DNA from: Kiritimatiellia bacterium
GTDB taxonomy: Bacteria; Verrucomicrobiota; Kiritimatiellia; RFP12; UBA1067
Reading direction: 5' to 3'
Assembly: GCA_027858965.1 (NCBI GenBank)
Contig: JAQIBS010000080.1
Location: 1 to 64,000, forward strand
DNA length: 64,000 bases
Made by a program: the position numbers and the translations under genes. Every line of letters begins with the position of its first letter. The first letter of the stretch is position 1. This document shows positions 46,059 to 54,906 of this stretch, piece after piece. A model generated the notes under the pieces. That model saw only the letters and a program-made list of their open reading frames with translations, was not told the DNA's origin and did no database searches.

Positions 46059-46331
46059 AGGTATTGCCCGAATGGCACGAAGTTAAGCATCACATCAGGT
46101 CAAGCATGCATCCCTGGTGCTTCTCAATATCCAATAATCAACACGGAACTCCCAATATCCAAGTTGAGAGCCGCTTCGCTCCAAGGGAGGCTGAAAACCA
46201 CGATTTACAGGATCATATATTGCGAAGAGTTTTAGTGTTTTACTTGTTCGGTTGGATATTCCTTGTTGGATATTGGATATTCAGTTCCTATGTGCTAAAT
46301 TGCTTAACTTCGTGCCATTCAGGTATTGCCC
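46059..46331. mobile_element. MITE-like element: 251 bp, 20-bp terminal inverted repeats, 11-bp flanking duplication
   Basis: The element spans 46070-46320. The left terminal repeat is GAATGGCACGAAGTTAAGCA (46070-46089), and the right one (46301-46320) is its exact reverse complement, TGCTTAACTTCGTGCCATTC. Directly outside both ends lies the same 11-mer, AGGTATTGCCC (46059-46069 and 46321-46331), as expected of a target-site duplication. Inside are the ATATCCAA-type arms also found at 30508 and 38973. No open frame or transposase is present, so movement would need a helper enzyme elsewhere. The signature is strong, although copies elsewhere do not show the same termini. Confidence 0.8.
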
Positions 46332-46527
46332 CGCTTCGCTCGATTAACAGAATTATAATATATCTCTACCAGAAAGCATTACTTTGCAGAATGTAACTAC
46401 CATTTAAGCAGCTGATTGAATGCAGACTTGAATTTTTTAATATCAGTGTCAATCAGATGACCGGCCTTGCGAATAATAAAGCGGTTCTACATTTCACGTC
46501 CCACAAAGCGCGTTAGCGCGACCTCAC
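46332..46527. other. Spacer between the MITE-like element and the Tat oxidoreductase gene
   Basis: Gene-free. A minus-strand stretch near 46400-46490 could be read as a short tail (AGHLIDTDIKKFKSAFNQLL) of a lost protein, but this is too short to assign. GCGCGTTAGCGCG near 46508 is a short palindrome. Confidence 0.35.
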
Positions 46528-47916
46528 TCAGACCTTCGGGTTGAGGTTCCAGTCGCCACGCATATCAACACTCTTAAGCTGGTTGGCATCCGCGTCACCG
46601 ATAAACACCTCTTTGACCGGATCCCACTTGACCTGTTTGCGTCCCAACCTAAGACCAATATTGGCCAGATGGGCGATGGTGATGGAGCGATGTCCGATCT
46701 CACAGGTGGTGATTGTGGGTTTGCCACTGTAGATGCAATCGATAAAGTTGCGTTCATGCTGTCCGCTTACATAAAGCTTGGTCTCGCTGTCGGTAATTTT
46801 CTGACGAATCAGGTCCTTCGGTTTCATTTCCAGCTTACCGCGACAGACAAAGATTTCTTTGTCCCCCTCGCCTACAAAACGAATGCCGTTTGGAAACTTA
46901 TTGGACACAAAGACACGGGTTCCCTCAGCATAAACATACTCAAAGCTGTAATCCCCTGCTGTGTTATGAATTGCATCAGTTGGAGGCATATCGCACTTGA
47001 AATTTTCAACCAGAACCGGACCGGATGCATCCTTACCCAGCGCCCACTGCACAATATCACAGTGATGTGCACCCCAATCAGTAATCATACCACCGGAGTA
47101 ATCCAGGTTGTTGCGCCAGACCAGCGGATTGTGGATTGCCGGAATGAAAGGACGCTCCTTCGCCGGTCCCAGCCACATATCAAAATCCATATAATCAGGA
47201 GGTTTCGGCAGCGGACTCTGGCTGGCCGCAGCTCCGGTCTTGCTGAACATTCCATGTCCACCGGGCAGACCTACCTCAATACGTTCGAGTTTACCAAGCC
47301 GTCCATTACGAATAAATTCGCAGGCCATACGAAAGTAGTTGTCAGAACGCTGCTGGGAACCGACCTGAAAAGTAATGCCGGCTTTTGCAACCTCTTTAAC
47401 CATGGCCTGTCCTTCGGCAATGCAGAGCGACATCGGTTTCTGTCCGTAGATATGCAGTCCCTTACGTGCTGCGGTGATAGCATGGATTGCATGCCAATGG
47501 TCGGGAGTCGATATAACAACGGCATCCAGATCCTCTTTATCAAGCATCGTACGGAAATCACCATAACCGATACAGCCCTTATAAGCACTGTTCTTTTTAT
47601 CGGCATAAAATTCATTCACACGGCGTACACACGGCTCACGTCCGCCTAGGCGCTCAGAGCGGTAGCCGTAACCGCCGGATTCTTTATTGGGATCAGCAAC
47701 AGAGACAACCTGAACATTATCATTATTTAAAAAGTTACCGATATTGTCATGCGCCATTGTTCCATAGCCAATGAAGCCGACATTGATTTTTTCGGAGGGC
47801 AGAGGACGCTTGGCAATCTTATTACTTACACAACCTGATGTAATAATAGTAGGCATTGCCATAAGTGATGCGGCACCACCCATGAAACCACGACGTGAGA
47901 TCTGATATTTTCCCAT
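46528..47916 (-). CDS. Tat-exported Gfo/Idh/MocA family oxidoreductase
   Basis: 462 residues. The N-terminus MGKYQISRRGFMGGAASLMA is a twin-arginine signal, and IITSGC just after it could serve as a lipobox, so the folded enzyme is probably exported or membrane-anchored. The nucleotide fold reads VGFIGYGTMAHDNIG, with VVISTPDHWHAIHA and the E/Q-K-P region YGQKPMSLCIAEG (glutamine replaces the more usual glutamate). The substrate domain has GGMITDWGAHHCDIVQWALG, typical of the PVC subfamily, which is hugely expanded. Substrates are sugars or polyols. AGAGGAAG precedes the ATG. Another family member lies at the left edge of the window. Confidence 0.9.
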   Translation of the reverse strand: MGKYQISRRGFMGGAASLMAMPTIITSGCVSNKIAKRPLPSEKINVGFIGYGTMAHDNIGNFLNNDNVQVVSVADPNKESGGYGYRSERLGGREPCVRRVNEFYADKKNSAYKGCIGYGDFRTMLDKEDLDAVVISTPDHWHAIHAITAARKGLHIYGQKPMSLCIAEGQAMVKEVAKAGITFQVGSQQRSDNYFRMACEFIRNGRLGKLERIEVGLPGGHGMFSKTGAAASQSPLPKPPDYMDFDMWLGPAKERPFIPAIHNPLVWRNNLDYSGGMITDWGAHHCDIVQWALGKDASGPVLVENFKCDMPPTDAIHNTAGDYSFEYVYAEGTRVFVSNKFPNGIRFVGEGDKEIFVCRGKLEMKPKDLIRQKITDSETKLYVSGQHERNFIDCIYSGKPTITTCEIGHRSITIAHLANIGLRLGRKQVKWDPVKEVFIGDADANQLKSVDMRGDWNLNPKV

Positions 47917-48099
47917 TGTACTTCCTCTTTAATTAATTAAAATAAAATATACTTTTATTATCTACCGATAACCCTTGTCGGTCAAGAGGTAAGCAGATAA
48001 ATTATAAAAAAAAGGAGAAGCATTTTATTTCAACAAAAAACCCATTTGTGCATTAATTATAGATTTGATACTATATTCTAAAATATTTGGGAATATATT

Positions 48100-50553
48100 A
48101 TGGGGAAACTGATTTATATAGCATTTCTGCTTCTGTGTACACTGAGTATATGTTTACCAGCTGAAAGCAAGCTACTGGAGAGTGTTCTATCCAACGAACT
48201 GAAAAGTACTCCTGAGATAATCTTCTGTACGAGATCAAAATACAGCGATGGACACTGGTATGCCAACATCGGCTACTACAGCGATGACAGTAATAAGAAA
48301 GCCTACACCGGCAATGGCGAACCGGACAACAGCAAACTCTTCCGATATAACCTCAAGACAAAAGAGAAGAATGTTATTCTGGATGCCAAAGGCGGCAGTA
48401 TCCGCGATCCGCATGTAGATTATGATGGCAGGAGAATCCTCTTTTCCTATCGTCCTAACGGCACCGACCACTATAACCTCTATACAATCAATGCAGACGG
48501 CAGTGCTCTGACGCAGATCACCCACGGACAATGGGATGATATTGAACCTATATATCTACCGGATGGCGACATACTTTTTGTATCCACTCGTTGCAAGCGT
48601 TATGTCGGCTGCTGGTTCACGCAGGTGGCAACAATGTACCGCTGCAAACCAGACGGCAGCAACATCATATCGGTATCCACCAATATTGAACATGATAACA
48701 CACCAGCTGTTATGCCTGACGGACGTATTCTCTACACCCGCTGGGAGTATGTCGACCGCTCTCAGGTGGAGTATCACCACCTTTGGGTAATGAATCCTGA
48801 TGGAACCGGAGTAAACGTCTACTACGGCAACATGCACTCATGGATTGTAATGATCGATGCCCAGCCCATTCCCGGAACCCATGATGTTATCGCCAGCTTT
48901 GCGCCCGGTCACGGACGCAACGAGCATGCAGGTCATCCGACAATTGTCAATCAGCTGACAGGTCCCGATGACCAAAGCGCAGCCAAGAGGCTCCACAAAA
49001 GCGCCGATTTTCGTGATCCGCAGGCGATAAACAGAGATACATTCATGTTTGCCCGCGGCAAAAAAGTCATTCTGATCAACCGTAAAGGAGAGATGGAGGA
49101 CCTATATGAAAACAAAGATGTTTACGTACATGAACCACGCCTGCTGGCATCACGCCCCCGCGAACCGATTATTCCGAATCGCACAAACTTGAAAAAAGAT
49201 ACCGGTGAGCTTCTGCTGATAGATGTCTACAAAGGCCGCAACATGGAAGGCATTAAACATGGCGATATCAAAAAACTGCTGATACTGGAAGTTCTTCCCA
49301 AGCCAATCAACTTCAGTGGAGGCATGGATATCACCAGCTGGATGGGCACCTTCAATCTGGAGCGCTGGATCGGAACCGTTCCGGTGGAAGAGGATGGCAG
49401 TGCCTACTTCACAATTCCGGCGAACCGCCCGGTATTTTTTGTGGCTCTGGATGAAAACAACATGTCGGTCAAACGGATGCAGAGCTTTGCCGACGTGATG
49501 CCCGGTGAAGAGACAACCTGCATCGGCTGTCATGAAACCAGAACAACATCTCCTTATACCCCTTCTCTCAATACTCTTCCGCTGGCATCCAAACGCGCCC
49601 CCTCCATACCGCAGAGATTTTCCGACATCCCCGACGTACTTGATTTCAACCGCGACATCCAGCCCATTCTTGATCGTAATTGCATAAGCTGTCATAACGG
49701 AAAAGAGCGCAAGGGATCGGTTGATCTGAGCTACCGCATTTCAAGTCACTGGTCACCGGCATATGTAAGTCTTATAGCTAACCGACAGGTTGTTGATGGC
49801 GGTAACGGACTCGGTAATCGTCCACCGCGTACAATTGGAAGCTGCGTCAGTCCCCTGCTGAAAAAACTGGATGGATCACATCACAATGTCAAGGCTACTG
49901 AGAAAGAGTGGTGGACCGCATATCTCTGGATCGAAACCGCAGCGCCCTACTGCGGCAGCTACGCAGGCATACGTAATTCAGAGGATCAGCATCATTTCAA
50001 TAAATGCCGTGCACCGGTATTCGGTGCTGTAGGGCATGTTATAAAGAAACGCTGTGCTAGCTGCCACAGGAATGAAAAAAAGAAGAATGTTTCGCGTATA
50101 CCCTTCGACATGAATCTGAGACGGAAGGTAGAGGCAAAAAATCTTGGCATGAAAACAGCTCGATATCAACGGATTATCCTGGAAAATGATCCGGCAAGAC
50201 TCTACATGTGGGAGGTACTCTTCAACTTCAATGAACCGGAGCTCTCCAGCTTCCTGATGGCACCGCTGGCCAAAGAGGCCGGTGGGCTTCAACGTTGCAA
50301 AGAGGTCGTTTTTAAAGACAGGAACGACCCTGACTATAAGCGGATTGTAAAAGCACTGCAAGAGTGCGAAAAACGTTTTGCAGAAAAACCCGGCTGGGGT
50401 GTACCCGGCTGGAAGCCGAACCGACAGTACATCCGCGAGATGAAACGCTATGGCATCCTGGATGAGAGCTTCGACATAGCAAAGGATAAGTTTGACCCCT
50501 TTGCGGTTGATCAGGCCTACTGGAAATCACTCTGGAGCATGAATGCGGAGTGA
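48100..50553 (+). CDS. HzsA-related secreted c-type haem protein with beta-propeller
   Basis: 817 residues, signal peptide about 1-21. The N-terminal half is a TolB/PD40-like propeller (DPHVDYDGRRILFSYRPNGT, YTINADGSALTQITHGQWDD, NTPAVMPDGRILYTRWEYVD). The central domain GTVPVEEDGSAYFTIPANRP, then DVMPGEETTCIGCHE, corresponds to the middle domain of hydrazine synthase subunit alpha. Three covalent-haem motifs are visible: CIGCH (474-478), CISCH (528-532) and CASCH (652-656). PVC genomes carry many such proteins; hydrazine synthesis is not implied, since partner HzsB/C genes are absent. It is likely periplasmic, with redox or substrate-oxidation chemistry unknown. A weak TTGTGC/TACTAT pair precedes it. 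Confidence 0.85.
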   Translation: MGKLIYIAFLLLCTLSICLPAESKLLESVLSNELKSTPEIIFCTRSKYSDGHWYANIGYYSDDSNKKAYTGNGEPDNSKLFRYNLKTKEKNVILDAKGGSIRDPHVDYDGRRILFSYRPNGTDHYNLYTINADGSALTQITHGQWDDIEPIYLPDGDILFVSTRCKRYVGCWFTQVATMYRCKPDGSNIISVSTNIEHDNTPAVMPDGRILYTRWEYVDRSQVEYHHLWVMNPDGTGVNVYYGNMHSWIVMIDAQPIPGTHDVIASFAPGHGRNEHAGHPTIVNQLTGPDDQSAAKRLHKSADFRDPQAINRDTFMFARGKKVILINRKGEMEDLYENKDVYVHEPRLLASRPREPIIPNRTNLKKDTGELLLIDVYKGRNMEGIKHGDIKKLLILEVLPKPINFSGGMDITSWMGTFNLERWIGTVPVEEDGSAYFTIPANRPVFFVALDENNMSVKRMQSFADVMPGEETTCIGCHETRTTSPYTPSLNTLPLASKRAPSIPQRFSDIPDVLDFNRDIQPILDRNCISCHNGKERKGSVDLSYRISSHWSPAYVSLIANRQVVDGGNGLGNRPPRTIGSCVSPLLKKLDGSHHNVKATEKEWWTAYLWIETAAPYCGSYAGIRNSEDQHHFNKCRAPVFGAVGHVIKKRCASCHRNEKKKNVSRIPFDMNLRRKVEAKNLGMKTARYQRIILENDPARLYMWEVLFNFNEPELSSFLMAPLAKEAGGLQRCKEVVFKDRNDPDYKRIVKALQECEKRFAEKPGWGVPGWKPNRQYIREMKRYGILDESFDIAKDKFDPFAVDQAYWKSLWSMNAE

Positions 50554-50564
50554 GAAGTGAGGAA

Positions 50565-50820
50565 GAAGTGCGCGAGTTCTAAAGTGCGAAAATGCGCGAG
50601 TTGTTAATGGATATAAGAGGAAAAAAAAGAGATGGCGAACGTCGAACATCCAACGTCCAACATCCAACGTCGAAAGTCAGATCTAAGAGGAACCAGTTGT
50701 CTCCAATTCCCAACCCCTCCAACTCCCTACCCCCTAAACACGCACTTTAGAACTCTCGCACTTTAGAACTTCTCCAACCCCTAACCTCCTAAAGCCTAAC
50801 AACCTCAAACCTCTTACCTC
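50565..50820. repeat. Spacer composed almost wholly of dispersed repeats
   Basis: In order: 50565-50602, GTGCGCGAGTTCTAAAGTGC; 50633-50680, GCGAACGTCGAACATCCAAC with further AACGTCCAACATCC units of nine to ten bases; 50705-50740, AACCCCTCCAACTCCC with CTACCCCCTAAAC; 50742-50775, GCACTTTAGAACTCTCGCAC; 50776-50815, CCAACCCCTAACCTCCTAAA. Nothing else lies between the HzsA-related gene and the DUF456 gene, whose start codon is five bases after this block. Confidence 0.75.
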
Positions 50821-50824
50821 TCTT

Positions 50825-51331
50825 ATGGAAAATATTACACCGATACTCATTATTATTGCAGCGATAGTTATCTCACTTGTGGGAGTTATAGGCTGTGTGC
50901 TGCCAGTACTGCCCGGACCGGTCATCTCTTTCGGAGCAGTGTTACTGGTTAAATTTGCAACTGACATACCGGTTTCAAACCAGTTTCTTCTAGTTACCGG
51001 AATTATTACAGCGCTTGTAACCATTATCGATACGGTGCTCCCTATTTATATGCCAAAAAAATTCGGTTCATCAACTGTCGGAATTCTCGGGGCGACACTT
51101 GGATTGATCATTGGACTTTTCTTTCCACCGGTCGGTTTTATCATTGGCCCCTTTCTGGGCGCTCTCCTCTTTGAATATATAAAGAAGCGTAACCCCGCAG
51201 ATGCATTTGTGGCAGGCATTGGCTCATTCTTTGGCTTTATGATGGGCACCGTTATTAAAATTACGCTTTCAATGGCAATTACCGCATGGTTGATCTTCAA
51301 GACCCTGATTCCTGCCATTGTCACTCTCTAA
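50825..51331 (+). CDS. DUF456-family membrane protein
   Basis: 168 residues, about four to five hydrophobic helices (PILIIIAAIVISLVGVIGCV, FLLVTGIITALVTIIDTVLP, GATLGLIIGLFFPPVGFIIG, FGFMMGTVIKITLSMAITAW). The glycine-rich GATLGLIIGLFFPPVG and PFLGALLFEYI blocks match DUF456, a bacterial inner-membrane family without assigned function. There is no RBS; the ATG follows directly on repeat DNA (ACCTCTCTT). It is followed by the GH39-like/GH88 gene on the same strand. Confidence 0.85.
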   Translation: MENITPILIIIAAIVISLVGVIGCVLPVLPGPVISFGAVLLVKFATDIPVSNQFLLVTGIITALVTIIDTVLPIYMPKKFGSSTVGILGATLGLIIGLFFPPVGFIIGPFLGALLFEYIKKRNPADAFVAGIGSFFGFMMGTVIKITLSMAITAWLIFKTLIPAIVTL

Positions 51332-51465
51332 AAAACAACAAAACGCACCCCATATTTCACCTCCAATTTTTCTACCTTCATTTTTTCTACCTTCATTTTT
51401 TTACATAGCAAAACCAAGAATTGTGATATTATATTCCAATAATTACTAAAAGGATTATCCATACT

Positions 51466-54400
51466 ATGCAACTTTACCGAACCTCGTTAACCCTGCTGAC
51501 TTTTATCTGTGTAATACTCTCATCTCATGCAGCCGAACCAGCCGTATCACCCTACGGGGCCTGTTCACATCTGGCAAGGGAGGAGTTTGATAACCGCGAA
51601 ACTACCATGCGGCTGATGCAGGCGAGCGGCATACAGTGGGCCCGAGCGGATTTCACATGGGGAACAGTTGAACCAAAACCAGGCGAGTGGCAATTTGAAC
51701 GCTTTGATGAAGTCCTGAAAAGTGCGGCTAAGTACAATATTCAGATTCTACCGATTCTTGATTACAACTCCACGTTTGCCAATCCGGCCTGGCAGCATCT
51801 GGACAAATGGGAGCTCTATGTCCGAAATATGGTAGAGCGTTATCAGGGGCAGATACCGGTATGGGAGATATGGAATGAACAAAACCTGGAAGGCTTCTGG
51901 AAAGATCCCAAACCTGAGAATTATCTACCTCTACTGAAAAAAAGCTATGAAACCATCAAGTCTATTAATCCTGAATTACAGGTGGCAGTGGGTGGTTTTG
52001 CAGGCATGCCATTTGAATATATTGAAAAACTCTACGAAATCGGCGGCGGCAAATACTTTGACATCATGAATGTGCATCCCTACAGCCACCCGCGTCCTCC
52101 CGAAATGAAAATGGAACAACACCTGACAAAGCTCAATGAGATAATGAAAAAATATGGAGATGCTGACAAGCCGCTATGGATAACAGAGGTCGGCTGGCCT
52201 ACACCGGAATCCGTAAGTGAAACAGATGATATCATAAGTGTATCACTGAAAACTCTCCTGCCAAAAAAGAAATTATATCGTGTTATCTGCATTAAAGATC
52301 CCGCCCTCGGAAAAGAGGGGTTGATGACCGTAGATGAAATAGCCGCAAAACTACCGCAAAACAGCAGCATCCAGTTGCTGGATTTTGATGCAGTAAAACC
52401 CACACTGGATAACTATGAGATTGATGTTGTTGTGATGCCGGTCAGCGAAAATTATCATCTGGACGGATTTGAAAGAATCATACAGTACGTAAAAGATGGT
52501 GGTATTGTGGTTGACCTGCATGGCATGCCCTTCTGGTATGGATACACCAGGAATAAAAAGGGAGCTTTGGAAAAATCCAGCCAGACATCTTTTCGTAAAA
52601 TGAGAGTTCAGGCCGATGGATGGTGGAACAATAAAGGAGTTATCCCTGAAGAGATGGAAGTTAAATACACAGGCCCCGTTGCAAAGCTTGCAAATCAACC
52701 GAAGCAAATTATTGCCGATCGTTTTATCAGCCCTAGCAACTTTAAAGAGGGTGATCGCTTTATCCCCCTGCTGCAAGGCAGAACTGATAAATATACAGGT
52801 ACGGCTGCTGCCATATTTGATTTCAACAGCGATTGGCAGGGAGCAATTATTATCAGCACCCTGAGCGAAGGGGTAAACAATGCCGTTGATATCCATGGAC
52901 AGGCACAGATGCTCCCACGGGCGCAGTTGATTGCCCGCCGCTGCGGAGTTGAAAGAATCTTCTGGTATGAATTTCAGGCACCGGAACGCGACCCGCTTGA
53001 TAAAGAGTCACACTTCGGCATAGTTCATAAAGATTTCTCGGAAAAATCAGCCTATGCTGCCTATAAAACACTGACAAAACAACTTCCGCCCAGTTCTGCA
53101 TTTATTGATAAAGAGTGGCATAAAGAAGATAAAAGCCTCTATTACCCCCAGTGGAAGCGGGCCGATGGCACATTGGCAGGTGCTCTCTGGGCACACAATG
53201 CCTCAGGCATATACAACGTTGAATTCAGTGGAGGAACACCTTCCTTTGTCACCCACCAAGGAAAACATTTCATCCCGCATATCAAGGGAGACAGTGTCAT
53301 ACTTGCCCTTACCGGCTCACCACTCTACTTTTCGGGCGCACAGATTAAAGACATTAACCAGAAATTCGAAGCTGAGGATGCTTTGAGCGCGGCACTTCCA
53401 GCTGCTTTCAGCAGAGCAGAGAGTCAGTACACAGCCCTGCTTAAGGCCATGGAAGGAACAGAGAACCTGCAACCACGCCGCTGGCAGAACAACAAACTCG
53501 TCACAGTGGGACCCAAGGACTGGACCAGCGGATTTTTTCCCGGCTCACTCTGGTATCTATACGAATATACCAATAACAAGAGCTGGGAGAAAGCCGCCAT
53601 TCAGTATACATCAATACTGGAACAGATCCGCAACTATAACGGCAACCACGATATTGGATTCATGCTCTACTGCTCATACGGCAATGCACTTAGATTAGCT
53701 GAAAACAAAGAGGGCATTAAAGAGATCCTCTTAGATGGAGCTGCCGCACTCTGCACACGTTTTGTACCATCTCTCGGAATGATCCGCTCCTGGGACAGCT
53801 ATAACAACCCGGTCATTATCGATAATATGATGAACCTTGAGCTGCTGATGTGGGCCTCCAGAAACAGCGATAATCCGCTCTTCAAAAAGGTAGCCCTAAG
53901 CCATGCGGATCAAACAAATGAACGTCACTTCAGAGCCGATGGCAGTGCATACCATATTGTTGACTACAACCCGATCAGCAAAAAGGTATTCGGTTACTAT
54001 GCGGGACAGGGAGCTTCAGCTGATGCCCCCTGGGCACGCGGTCAGTCATGGGGACTCTACGGATTCACGATGATGTTCCGTGAAACAGGCAAATCAGATT
54101 ATCTGAAACGAGCCATCAGATGCGCTGATTTCCTGATAAATCATCCTAATCTTCCCGCAGACAAGATTCCCTACTGGGACTATGAAGCCGCTGAAATCCC
54201 CTATGCGCCCCGTGATGTAGCAGCTGGTGCCATTATGGCCAGTGCTCTGCTGGAGCTGAGCACATTTAAAAATGTACCGAATGCAAAGATGTATCGTGCC
54301 GTTGCTGTTCAACAGCTGTTATCACTTTCATCACCTGAATATCTGGCGCAGGCAGGACAGAATGGAAACTTTATTCTTATGCATGCTGTTGGCCACTTGC

Positions 54401-54492
54401 CCGGCAACAGCGAAATTGATGTGCCGCTGAACTATGCGGATTACTACTACCTTGAGGCTCTGCTACGCTTCAAAAAACTTCAGGGGCAGTGA
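51466..54492 (+). CDS. Exported fusion: GH39-like barrel plus GH88 unsaturated glucuronyl hydrolase
   Basis: 1008 residues, signal peptide about 1-22. The N-terminal module (about 25-520) is a clan-A barrel: MRLMQASGIQWARADFTWGT, VWEIWNEQNLEGFW (acid/base candidate Glu138) and LWITEVGWPTPE (nucleophile candidate Glu241), 103 residues apart as in GH39/GH5. A Rossmann-like middle segment (VDLHGMPFWYG) follows. The C-terminal module (about 650-1008) is an (alpha/alpha)6 barrel with KDWTSGFFPGSLWYLYE, NNPVIIDNMMNLELLMW, APWARGQSWGLYGFTMMFRE and PRDVAAGAIMASALLELS, hallmarks of GH88. GH88 removes delta-4,5-unsaturated uronate left by lyases. Linking it to a GH39-like enzyme suggests attack on a uronate-containing polysaccharide such as ulvan. 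AAAAGGA precedes the ATG. Confidence 0.85.
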   Translation: MQLYRTSLTLLTFICVILSSHAAEPAVSPYGACSHLAREEFDNRETTMRLMQASGIQWARADFTWGTVEPKPGEWQFERFDEVLKSAAKYNIQILPILDYNSTFANPAWQHLDKWELYVRNMVERYQGQIPVWEIWNEQNLEGFWKDPKPENYLPLLKKSYETIKSINPELQVAVGGFAGMPFEYIEKLYEIGGGKYFDIMNVHPYSHPRPPEMKMEQHLTKLNEIMKKYGDADKPLWITEVGWPTPESVSETDDIISVSLKTLLPKKKLYRVICIKDPALGKEGLMTVDEIAAKLPQNSSIQLLDFDAVKPTLDNYEIDVVVMPVSENYHLDGFERIIQYVKDGGIVVDLHGMPFWYGYTRNKKGALEKSSQTSFRKMRVQADGWWNNKGVIPEEMEVKYTGPVAKLANQPKQIIADRFISPSNFKEGDRFIPLLQGRTDKYTGTAAAIFDFNSDWQGAIIISTLSEGVNNAVDIHGQAQMLPRAQLIARRCGVERIFWYEFQAPERDPLDKESHFGIVHKDFSEKSAYAAYKTLTKQLPPSSAFIDKEWHKEDKSLYYPQWKRADGTLAGALWAHNASGIYNVEFSGGTPSFVTHQGKHFIPHIKGDSVILALTGSPLYFSGAQIKDINQKFEAEDALSAALPAAFSRAESQYTALLKAMEGTENLQPRRWQNNKLVTVGPKDWTSGFFPGSLWYLYEYTNNKSWEKAAIQYTSILEQIRNYNGNHDIGFMLYCSYGNALRLAENKEGIKEILLDGAAALCTRFVPSLGMIRSWDSYNNPVIIDNMMNLELLMWASRNSDNPLFKKVALSHADQTNERHFRADGSAYHIVDYNPISKKVFGYYAGQGASADAPWARGQSWGLYGFTMMFRETGKSDYLKRAIRCADFLINHPNLPADKIPYWDYEAAEIPYAPRDVAAGAIMASALLELSTFKNVPNAKMYRAVAVQQLLSLSSPEYLAQAGQNGNFILMHAVGHLPGNSEIDVPLNYADYYYLEALLRFKKLQGQ

Positions 54493-54538
54493 CCGATGGG
54501 CGCAAGTCAGCTGAGTTGAAGTGATCGGTGTGCGCATA

Positions 54539-54717
54539 TTTGCCCTGAAAGGGCTGTTCACCTTAGCCCCGGGCAGAGTCCGGGGTAACTGATTATAAAA
54601 AATGAGCCCTGCAAGGGGTCCTCAAAACATTGATGTGCTCCTTCAAAGCACATACGTTGGTTTTTATATACCCAGGGCGTTGCCCTGGGCTAGTTTGAGA
54701 AGCCCTTTCAGGGCAAA
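54539..54717. repeat. 179-bp structured element with 17-bp terminal inverted repeats
   Basis: TTTGCCCTGAAAGGGCT (54539-54555) faces its exact reverse complement AGCCCTTTCAGGGCAAA (54701-54717). Inside are two more palindromes, AGCCCCGGGCAGAGTCCGGG (about 54564) and CCCAGGGCGTTGCCCTGGGC (54671-54690). A right half with flank recurs at 58667-58740, almost identical. This GGGCAAACACAATAGG-type block is spread through PVC genomes. It has no coding capacity. Confidence 0.75.
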
Positions 54718-54789
54718 CACAATAGGGTATGTTCAACGGAACATAAACTGAAATGCGCCCGTGACCGAGATAATCGCAAAAAAATACAT

Positions 54790-54865
54790 TGCAGAATGTG
54801 GAAAGTAGAATGTAGAATGTAATTCAAATCTTTTCAACCACTTTAACCTTTTGAACCTTTTGAAC
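54790..54865. repeat. GTAGAATGTGGAA and CTTTTGAACC iterated repeats
   Basis: GCAGAATGTGGAAAGTAGAA (54790-54809) is the reverse sense of the family at 43604-43641. AACCACTTTAACCTTTTGAA and CCTTTTGAAC (54836-54865) form iterated units of nine to ten bases that run into the superoxide reductase promoter region. Confidence 0.6.
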
Positions 54866-54871
54866 TATACT
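54843..54871 (+). promoter_or_regulatory. Possible superoxide reductase promoter embedded in a repeat
   Basis: TTAACC (about 54843) and TATACT (about 54866) are separated by 17 bases, giving a reasonable -10 and a weak -35. Both the -35 and the spacer are part of the iterated CCTTTTGAA repeat. A strong RBS, AAAGGAGATAATT, precedes the ATG at 54907. Confidence 0.4.
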
Positions 54872-54906
54872 AAAATACAAAAACACCCCAAACAAAGGAG
54901 ATAATT

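Noticed and set aside
46669-47649. 326-codon plus-strand frame antisense to the Tat oxidoreductase
   Set aside because: Its length comes from codon bias of the opposite gene, which has full family support. No RBS or domain.
49150-49695. Minus-strand frame opposite the HzsA-related gene
   Set aside because: The region encodes the conserved middle domain and haem motif on the plus strand; the other frame has no family match.
48100-50553. A true hydrazine synthase and anammox metabolism
   Set aside because: Only the alpha-type middle domain and CxxCH sites are present. HzsB/HzsC-type partners are absent, and such HzsA-related proteins are common in non-anammox PVC bacteria.
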